64,000 bases of DNA. Source: Aphanomyces cochlioides (taxonomy: Eukaryota; Oomycota; Saprolegniomycetes; Saprolegniales; Verrucalvaceae). Under the pieces are notes generated by a model. The model did not search any database and was not told where the DNA came from. It saw nothing but the letters and a program-made list of their open reading frames with translations. Within the stretch, counting starts at the first letter, position 1, and every line of letters starts with the position of its first letter. A program made the translations under genes and the position numbers. The stretch is from positions 1,984,001-2,048,000 of the forward strand of contig JAHQRK010000011.1 of the NCBI GenBank assembly GCA_019828595.1, given 5' to 3'. This document shows, piece after piece, positions 56,708 to 64,000 of this stretch.

Positions 56708-57009
56708 GGGCCACCACACTTTCAGACACAATAGGTAGACAGGAATGAAATTAAGTATTTCTATTCCAAATTTGGACATTTCAAAAGCTCGTGACCTTGA
56801 GCTAACCTGACGTGTACGTGTGGTCATGGCTATGAAACTGAGTGCTGCTCAACTTGATCGGCTCCAGTATGTGTCTCAGTATCGTCCTGAAGAATGTACT
56901 TTCAGAGCTTAATGCAAATCCGTAGCTCAATAAAGTCTTCCTTCGGAACAACTGAAGAGAAATGATTGCCGTAGAGTGTCGCGGCGGCATGTTGCGGCGT
57001 TTGCAGTCT
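56708..57009. other. Intergenic region
   Basis: No gene seen in about 300 bp. Confidence 0.35.
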
Positions 57010-57012
57010 CTG

Positions 57013-57631
57013 TCAGCCCTTCGTCTCCAGGAGTATCTTGTATGAGGACCAGCAAAACGGTGTCCTAAAATCTATGGACAAGGTTCCCTGGGCTGTTGTT
57101 TCATCCCCTCTAAGCAATTTCGGTACATAATCTGTAGCGACAATGACATTGACCATCTTTGGCGAGGTGTTTCGCTCTCGCACTTCAATGATGCTTCCGA
57201 TTTTTGTGATGAACAGCTCAAAAAGTCCATCATTGCAATTCTCCAACCAAATCCGATTTGCATATTTCTATCATTCCTACATCTGAAAATTGATATTTTA
57301 TTAACTTCAAAATTGTATCAAATGTATTTGAATTTAGTATCAAATTTATGATATTGTGCTTTCTACTCAAAATTTCCTCCGGCGATTGGTTGAATCAACA
57401 GCCGGCATATCACCGGACCTCCGAAATATAATACAAATATTAATTTTAGAAGGTTATTTTGACCTTAAGTTGAAGTCTTGATTGGGATGGTACACGAAAT
57501 CGACGAAGCTTCGTCGCTGCGCTGGCGAGGCCAGAGGCCTCTCCACTTGTTGTACGCTCAACGTGAGGAGCGCTGAATAACGTGGAGTTCTCTTCGAGGT
57601 GGGGTCGCTGTGGAAGGTTGTTCAGAGTCAT
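57013..57631 (-). CDS. Hypothetical protein, possibly two exons
   Basis: A minus-strand frame in 57013-57270 reads IWLENCNDGLFELFITKIGS, IIEVRERNTSPKMVNVIVAT, DYVPKLLRGDE, LSIDFRTPFCWSSYKILLET, which is clearly protein-like. A candidate first exon, 57631-57446 (MTLNNLPQRPHLEENSTLFS, KLRRFRVPSQSRLQLK), precedes it. The splice between them would be over 150 nt and AT-rich, longer than any other intron here, so the join is uncertain. Function not recognised. Confidence 0.4.
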
Positions 57632-57834
57632 AGAGATGACGTGAGATTTGCAGCTTTTCTCTCACAAACTTAGGTCAGTTTTCAGCCAATCAATTGATAG
57701 TAAAATTATTTTTAGCCAATCATATTGTCCGGACGATTTCCAGGCGATTGCTGAAATTGGCAAATTTGGACGGAAAGTCGCAGGGATCACAGAGGAACGA
57801 TCCAGCAGCCGCATTTGTTCATCCAACGACGGCG
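57632..57834. promoter_or_regulatory. Promoter region with paired CCAAT boxes
   Basis: CAGCCAATCAATTG at about 57683 and AGCCAATCATATTG at about 57713 lie 110-150 bp before the DHHC start. Confidence 0.4.
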
Positions 57835-58530
57835 ATGGTTAATATCTGCGTGTGGATTGCCAGCGGGCTCATGGCATTCAAGCTCATCTGCGCTCTCACT
57901 ATCGTGAACATTCCGCCACTTCACCTCGCGGTGTATTTTCTTCTAACGGCCTTTATGCTCGTCAGTTATGCTGGCACGGTCTTTATCCTTCCCTCGTTTC
58001 CTGTGTCTGTTCTTGAAGACGAAGGCGACAACAACAACAGCGACGAGCAAGAAGCGAGGTATTGTGAAAAGTGCGACCGGATCAAACCCGACACCTACCA
58101 CCATTGCTCTGTGTGTGGCCGGTGTATCTCGCACATGGATCACCATTGTCCATGGACGGGCAATTGCGTTGGTCTCCGCACCAAGAAGCTATTTCTTCTC
58201 TTCCTCTTCTACACCTCGCTCTCCTGCCTTTGGTTTGTCTACTGTGTGACGTTCCAACAGCGTGGCCCTACTGGCAACCTCTTGTGGTTCACCGTTGTCT
58301 TGGCAACCTTGATCGGATGGCTCTTGTTTGGCTATTTTTGGTTTCACATCTATCTTCTCGCCGTCGGTCGTACGACGCTCGATTTCATCGCGCATCGACC
58401 CGGCAATTCCGATGGCTTTCGACGCAATCTCGAAACTTACTTTGGGTTGAATTGGTGGGCGTATTGGATCCCAGTCGTCCCAGCTTCTCTGTGGCAAGAA
58501 CGCATGCCTCTGGTGGATTCCTCTGCCTGA
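57835..58530 (+). CDS. DHHC-type protein S-palmitoyltransferase
   Basis: The ATG at 57835 gives 231 residues; the open frame further upstream has no ATG. Two N-terminal membrane helices ([38 protein letters not shown]) precede the zinc/catalytic domain: [40 protein letters not shown] (the active-site DHHC). Two more helices follow ([40 protein letters not shown]). TTLDF near 188 matches the TTxE motif with D in place of E. These enzymes attach palmitate to Cys at Golgi or plasma membrane. It is short for the family and may lack N-terminal exons. Confidence 0.92.
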   Translation: MVNICVWIASGLMAFKLICALTIVNIPPLHLAVYFLLTAFMLVSYAGTVFILPSFPVSVLEDEGDNNNSDEQEARYCEKCDRIKPDTYHHCSVCGRCISHMDHHCPWTGNCVGLRTKKLFLLFLFYTSLSCLWFVYCVTFQQRGPTGNLLWFTVVLATLIGWLLFGYFWFHIYLLAVGRTTLDFIAHRPGNSDGFRRNLETYFGLNWWAYWIPVVPASLWQERMPLVDSSA

Positions 58531-59074
58531 ATGTAAATTATTGTACGACTGCCTGATAGATTCTTGTAAAACAAATGACCCAAAGAATGTCCATCCTTTC
58601 CTTGCTTCCTCTAGGAGTTATCGTAAAAACGGGCAGGTTGGTTGATTCCTTTGCTGAAGCAATATCTCAAAGGAACATGTGCTCATCAAGCCAAATGAGT
58701 GCATCAATCCGTAACTTTCAAGGTTGCTAGTCGCATTGCTACAGCAGTCAATGGTGCAAAAGTACTCTTTGCCAAATAACTTCACTCATCTTGCAAGATT
58801 GCACGCATGTTGACCCGGCCATGGGACCTCAACATAAAGTATTACAGCTCTGTAACTATAGAGATAGAGGTGCTGTAGTGGGGAAATTGCAGATAAGTAG
58901 TCCTACCTGAGTGATGGCAATGACCACCGATGATCGATGGATGCTTTCAAAACTGCAAGCACCAGTATGTCGAGGCAGTCCACAAGACCAAGTCACTCAT
59001 GGCGTCGCAAAGTGTCATTCCCTCTGGCATTCGCTCAATGAGTAATCAACCTCGCTATTATGGGTTTAGTTAAA
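58531..59074. other. Intergenic region, convergent
   Basis: No gene seen in about 540 bp between convergent genes. Confidence 0.4.
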
Positions 59075-60116
59075 TTATTTGTCCTTTTTCTTATCCTTCT
59101 TCTTCTTCTTCTCCTTCTTTTGCTTCTTGCGCTCGGCGGCCAACTCGTCGTAGATCGGACGATAGGTGAGTTTCATCTTGTCGTCAAATGCCTTTTGGAA
59201 CTCGATTGTCATTTGATGGACTGGCTCGCCTTCTCGGTTGTATCGCTTCGCATTGGCGACCAAGAGCGCAATGTCGGCTTCGATTTGGTCCAGCTTCGTG
59301 TACTCGGTCTTGGCCACTTTTTCACCAATGCGGGTCAGATCCATGGGTACTTGGATGTAGTCAAAGTAGTTGGGCACCATGAGCGACTTGCAATTCTCTC
59401 GCGTGATCTTGACAATGAATGGGTTGCTCGGCTTGCCTTTTGCATCAGCCCATCCTACAGTACATTGGTCACTGTAATCGCCATGTTTGGTGTCTACCTT
59501 TCCAAGTCATAGCTTTGAGTTCGCGAACAAGAGGTTCCAAGATAGACTTGAGACTTTCGGCTTCTTCTCGCTCTCGTTTCCTCTTCTTTTCCTTCTTCTT
59601 CTCTTCCTTTTTGAGTTTCTCGCTAGCACTAACACTGGACGCTTTGTCGTCGTTCGATGGTGGAGGATGGACAAAGCCAGGCTTTGTCGTACTTCCATTG
59701 ACTTTGTGAAGCTTGGCGCCATTGATCGGCGTTGTAGTTGGGAACTGAAATCCCGTCTGGACCATGTGATCTGGTAACGGTTCAATCGGTCGTCCAAACG
59801 CTTGCTCTTCGACGACCGTCAAGAGCGACAGGTTGGTACCGTACTCGGTGGTCAAATCTGCGTGGGAATTGCTCAATCCAAGGCCTTTGAGAAGGTGCTT
59901 GCATCCGTCCGGCAGAATCGCTTCGCCCATTGCTTTCAACGAGGCATCCAATCGAAAATGCGACAGCATGTCGCGACGACTTACTGCCGACGAGCCTATC
60001 CATTCTTTCCCTCGAGCAAGATACACGTCGGGCTCGCCTTTGCCAAAGCCGAGATCCACCACGACTCGCTCAACGACCTCGCTCTTGGTTGCATCCTCTG
60101 GTGGGTGGTCGGCCAT
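59075..60116 (-). CDS. Bromodomain protein, two exons
   Basis: Exons 60116-59498 and 59454-59075 (43-nt intron) give 332 residues. The N-terminal half is mostly disordered, with a Lys/Glu-rich stretch before the bromodomain (SEKLKKEEKKKEKKRKRERE). The bromodomain spans about 185-310: LKSILEPLVRELKAM (helix Z), NPFIVKITRENCKSLMVPNYFDYIQVPMDLTRIGEKV (ZA loop and helix A), DQIEADIALLVANAKRYNREGEPVH (helices B, BC loop; N of RYN is the acetyl-lysine Asn) and QKAFDDKMKLTY. The C-terminus is a Lys-rich run (KKQKKEKKKKKDKKKDK), likely a nuclear signal. It probably reads acetylated histones. Confidence 0.88.
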
Positions 60117-60451
60117 GGTATTGTTTTTTTGATGTGGGGCGGTTAGAATTTAAATTCAATTGGTGAAAAAAGAATAAATTCAAAAGTAAATTGGCCAAAA
60201 ACACAATATTTTATCCAATTATTTTTCAAAATTCATTTTTTTTTCAAAAAGCGTTCACCATAACAAGAACGACAGTACACGACACTCCTCCTCAAATATA
60301 CATCGTCGACACGAGCACCACGCAGTTCTTCGCCAAGCCTTCCACCGCTCGTTGTCTTTTCAAGCACTGCGATCAAAGTCATCCTGAACGTTTCGTGTCA
60401 ATCGGCGCCGCATCTACAATCAACGAGCAAGTCAATATAAGTTAAGAATGG
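60117..60451. promoter_or_regulatory. AT-rich promoter region
   Basis: AATTGGTG, AATTGGCC and ATCCAATT elements lie at 60158-60222, close to the bromodomain gene start. The plus-strand frame at 60191-60445 has no supporting features. Confidence 0.35.
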
Positions 60452-60706
60452 TCACAGATCGATTACCGCGATGGGGTGGATCTGTCGGTCGTTGAGCTGG
60501 TTGCTCTGCTGTAGTAGGTCTCGGCATTCGACAGGCACTTGAGTCTGTTGGGCGGATTGGAATTGCTGGATCAGTTGGTGGCATTCCGACACATTTTGAA
60601 TACTGTGACGACGTGGTTGCTGCGGCTGTTGGAGCTGTTGCTGCTGCTCTTTCAGCTCGTCGTTCTCACGCGAAATTCGGCGGATCAAGAAACTTGTCAT
60701 CGACAT
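60452..60706 (-). CDS. Small Gln-rich protein
   Basis: The frame from MSMTSFLIRRISRENDELKE (60706; the frame opens at 60751) contains a Gln-rich helix (EQQQQLQQPQQPRR) and HQLIQQFQSAQQTQ, ending in HPIAVIDL. It may be a small coiled-coil protein. CCAAT-type boxes lie at 60843-60895, which supports a gene. Confidence 0.45.
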   Translation of the reverse strand: MSMTSFLIRRISRENDELKEQQQQLQQPQQPRRHSIQNVSECHQLIQQFQSAQQTQVPVECRDLLQQSNQLNDRQIHPIAVIDL

Positions 60707-60751
60707 GGTGCAGCGGCCCTGTGGAGCTTTGGCGAATGACCAATGCGTCAC

Positions 60752-62848
60752 CTTGCACCGACCGACTTTCTCGCCCTCTTGCTCTTTGTATGGCCATATT
60801 GGCTCTCAAATTGAAATCCAAAGAAACTTCAACTTGAAAATATAGGCCAATCAAAAGTCTCTAAAATTAAATACAGTGATTTGATTGGTTGGATTTGAAC
60901 CTTTGGGATCGGATAACCGTAAGATATGGCTGACGACCGATGAAAGATGCACCTGTTTGTCGCCAGGATCACAGGGAGCTTGACTCACGTTCTCCTTCTC
61001 GAGGGATCTCTAGCACCCATCGTTCTCTACCAGGGGCTCTCCGTTGGCAACTAAGACAAGGACATCACGATTCAGTGTTGAATGAGCTGCTGTTGCAGTA
61101 GCATGCTGATTCTATACGCATTGGAAATCACTGAAGCCCTGGGTAAGTAGACATCTCAGAGGCATGGTAGCTGAGCTTACACTGAGAGGCAACGTGAGAA
61201 CACTGGCGCGGAGAGAAGGCTACACTACAGTGTATTCGACCAGGGAGTCTTTAGCCTGGATCTTTTCAAGCGGGCGATTGATGGTGGAGGAGGACTGAAT
61301 TACAGTGTCGTGGGAAGGCAATAGGATCACTCGGCAGTCGTATCGCTAATGAATGACGTGGTTCTTGAAAACTTTAAATTGACTGAAGGTCTTGACGGTA
61401 CTCCCCACCAGGTTGGTTTGGCGATAGACTCTTGCAATATGACGAGGTGAGTAGAATCACGAGATAAGATATGACGTTTCGGATGAATTGTCAACTCAGA
61501 CCTGTTCGTGATAGCTCAGCTCGTTCAACCACGAGTGTGTCTATCCTCGGGGCGATTCAAAACGCGCAAATACTCGAGCACAAGAGGAACCCAAGCGATA
61601 ACGATGCCCTGCAATTCTGGCGCTGAATCTATAACGATATTAGAAATCAATTTGCAGTCGACAAGATTAGCAATCTCGTCGTGGCTTTCAAGCATGAGCT
61701 GCTTGTGGATGAATAGAAACGATCTACCCGCTCCGCTGCGACCGCATTTTGTTTTGCAAGTGGACAAAAATTCTTTCGAAGGCAAGCATGAGGACTGCAC
61801 TAGACCGTCTGTTCCTGGAATTCGTCTAACAATGTCCACTTGGCATCTCCTTTGAACAGCTCTCCAACAAGGACCCAGAAGTCGTCTATTACCTTGTAAA
61901 TGCACTCAAAACACACAGCGAGTCGGTACTCCTTCCTCACAGAGTAAGCTATAGCCATTGTGGAAACACTAATAACCTTTTTTATTTAATATCTTTATAA
62001 ATATATATTGTCAATTTCATTCGAAATTGTGATGGGGGTCCGAAATGTATCGATTTTTCAAATCGATCTGCAAATCGCTCAGCCAATCAGAATCGAGTAT
62101 TTACCTATTCACGCAAAACACACCCAGACACACGTGTAATTAATTTGGGACGTTTGCCACACTTTCCATATATACTTGACTTCAGTATGATCGAATCGAT
62201 TTGGATTGAATTCGATTTTTTGGTAAAAAAATACAAATTTGGGTGACAAAGACAATATTTTTCATTTATTATTTATGAAAGTTTTTCTAATCATATATTG
62301 TTGATTTGATACGAATTTCAATCGAATCACGCCGGCGGATCGATTCACCAATCGACGCCATTGGCTAATAAATATTTTGGGCGATTGTGATTGGCTGAAT
62401 AAAATTTTAAAGAAAGTACAGTTTCCATGAGAGAAAGTACTGTTCTAATTTTCATTCATCCAATGTATTGGCGCGATTGGAGATTGATACAAAAAACGAA
62501 TCCAAATTGGGAAATTTCTATCGAATCCACAATATAATAATCCTGTTGTTGTTGTGTAGTATATGATAACCTTTTACAATCAATAACTGTGAGAAATTAT
62601 AAGTAAATGGTGGCTGGTATTACCAGCATAGTATCCATTTAGACAGTGCGGCCATCGTTCTGTCCAATCGGAGATGCGATGTTGCCACAGGAAATGTTGC
62701 ACTGGTGAAGACGCCCAAAAATGACATAAATCTTCCAGTGGAAGACGCCCAAAAATGATATAAATCGCAGATCGTACTCGTTCCCAAGTGACACCAAAGT
62801 CGACGCCATCGACGTTGTCGGCATTTCCAAACAAGTTGTTCCTGCAAG
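60752..62848. other. Long AT-rich non-coding region with a possible gene relic
   Basis: No intact gene in 2.1 kb. At 61525-61905 (minus) a frame reads VRRIPGTDGLVQSS, CKTKCGRSGAGRSFLFIHKQ, which is weakly like the P-loop region of an ABC transporter and may be a relic. 61980-62560 is very AT-rich, with repeated ATCGATTT/AATCGAAT-type words. At 62708-62766 a 34-bp unit containing GAAGACGCCCAAAAATGA is repeated in tandem just before glucosyltransferase C. Confidence 0.45.
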
Positions 62849-64000
62849 ATGGTCAAGATTATGCTCATTTCCGTCGGTTCCCGTGGCGACGTTCAGCCGT
62901 ACTGCATTCTCGGTCAAGCTCTTGCGGCTCGCGGTCACGATGTGACGATTGCCACTGAACAGCGACTTGAATCGCTCGTCGTGGACGAGTTCAAGTTGCC
63001 ATTTCGCCGCATCGTTGGTGATATTTGCTCGGGCTTTTTCGATCCCGAGCACCAACGCCGTCTCCGTGCTGCCAAGTTCTTTGAAGCGCTCGAAATCGTC
63101 AGCAATTGGAACAATGAGTTTGACCCTCGCGCCATCTTGAACTCGTACGAAGCTGCTGTCCGTGAAGCCGACGTCGTCGTATCAGGCGTCATGTCTGTCA
63201 CGTAAACGTACTGTTTGGCAGAGAAGTACAACGTGCCGTGGGTTCCCGTCTTCCTCGGCAACGTCGTCCTCTTAACGTCGGCGTACCCCCATTGAATCTT
63301 CGAAGATTTAATGCCGTCGTTCCTCGGCCGCTGCTTGAATCGCATGACGTATTCCATCATCTTCCGCAAGATGTGGCAAAAACAACAAGTCTACATCAAT
63401 CCCTGGCGCGTTGAAGTGCTCAAACTGCCGCCGATCAAGGCGTCGGTGGGTCTTCTTGGCAAGTTGACAGACTCCAAGGCCATCACGGTCTACGAAGCGT
63501 GTTCCTTGCTCTTGGCATCTCCAACTCGCGACTTGCCGCATGACTATCCTCCCGGTAAAGTCGACTACGTCGGCTATTTGTTTCCTCCAGCAGAGTCTGC
63601 GACGGTCTCTCCAACGCTCCAGGTAGCTCCTTCCTCCGTCTGCCTGCGTTGAACATTTTGTCGCTAGGCTTTCTTGTCGGCGTCGCCGGACGTTCCCGTC
63701 ATCTATATCGGATTTGGCAGCATGCCGACACTTGATCCTGACCAGCTCTTCCAACTCGTCGTCGATCTCTGCCGCAAAGCAAACCGCCGCGCTATTCTCG
63801 TCTCTGGCTGGTCATCCTTGGCAGATATGCCATCGAGCGATCTCGTCTGCGTGGAATCTTCCGCGCCGCATGCGTGGTTGTTTCCCAAGATGAAATGTTT
63901 AATCCACCATTGTGGCGTTGGCACGACGGGTGCCGCCCTCCGCAGCGGTGCAGTGGCTCCATGCCTGATCGGTTGTTCATTCCTCTCTAGGCTCCCGCAG
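62849..64000 (+). pseudogene. Sterol-glucosyltransferase-like UDP-glycosyltransferase, copy C, two nonsense codons; runs off window
   Basis: ATG 62849 gives MVKIMLISVGSRGDVQPYCI, the canonical N-terminus. TAA at 63203-63205 and TGA at 63293-63295 lie in the same frame. The second replaces the Trp of copies A and B (PH-stop-IFEDL versus PHWIVEDL). The frame then continues (WRVEVLKLPPIKASVGLLGK, DYPPGKVDYVGYLFP). Intron 63623-63667 (45 nt) leads to IYIGFGSMPTLDPDQLFQLV, SGWSSLADMP, CLIHHCGVGTTGAALRSG. A further intron begins near 63950, and exon 3 starts at 63991 at the window edge. Splice positions match copy B, so these are true paralogues. Probably a pseudogene. Confidence 0.85.

Noticed and set aside
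60191..60445. 84-residue plus-strand frame
   Set aside because: Lies in the AT-rich promoter of the bromodomain gene and has low-complexity Phe/Ser/Thr content; no support.
61525..61905. ABC-transporter P-loop relic
   Set aside because: GRSGAGRS resembles a P-loop, but no Walker B, signature motif or membrane helices follow; not called as a gene.

Overview
The window is nuclear DNA of a eukaryote, most likely an oomycete of the Saprolegniales (Aphanomyces or Saprolegnia type). The evidence is dense genes on both strands, very small GT-AG introns (about 36 to 62 nt), an exo-beta-1,3-glucanase, a cathepsin Z-type protease, a Nod19-like protein, and Harbinger elements with a Myb/SANT-like partner gene. 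The species is inferred from gene content; I ran no search. Exon structures were built by hand from splice sites, reading phase and family resemblance.

Layout. 0-9.8 kb: a PDZ-like protein, sterol-glucosyltransferase-like gene A, a large PDZ protein, a cyclophilin, an ankyrin/zinc-finger protein and a three-exon small membrane protein. 10-16.9 kb: a transposon block. A Harbinger element (9976-15229) contains a second Harbinger-like element and a pogo-like MITE; a DD39D mariner (15260-16848) sits next to it. 16.9-21.6 kb: a six-exon helical protein of unknown function, quinolinate phosphoribosyltransferase (seven exons) and glucosyltransferase B. 21.6-29 kb: two tandem GH5 glucanase genes with conserved upstream DNA; the second is broken in its 3' part. 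29-33 kb: a small membrane protein, RNA polymerase I subunit RPA12 and the cysteine protease. 33-47.3 kb: a family cluster of one protein with two PH-like modules and three paralogues carrying a PH-like module, zinc finger, DUF1399/GRDP domain and Gly-rich tail, with a Nod19-like gene and a broken membrane-protein gene among them. 47.6-60.1 kb: mostly housekeeping genes (metallophosphatase, ORC4, a stand-alone Pol beta lyase-type domain protein, Caprin-like, DHHC palmitoyltransferase, bromodomain protein). 60-64 kb: a Gln-rich small protein, about 2 kb of AT-rich DNA, and glucosyltransferase C, which has stops.

Themes. Every glucosyltransferase copy and several tandem duplicates carry a nonsense, frameshift or start-codon lesion, so the window shows gene birth and decay. 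The GH5 pair shows a 1076-bp identical block between otherwise diverged copies. The GRDP-like paralogues appear to use different membrane anchors (transmembrane versus N-myristoyl). Shared promoter motifs are visible: CCAAT boxes at many 5' ends, CCGGAT boxes at three loci and E2F-like sites at two replication/repair genes.
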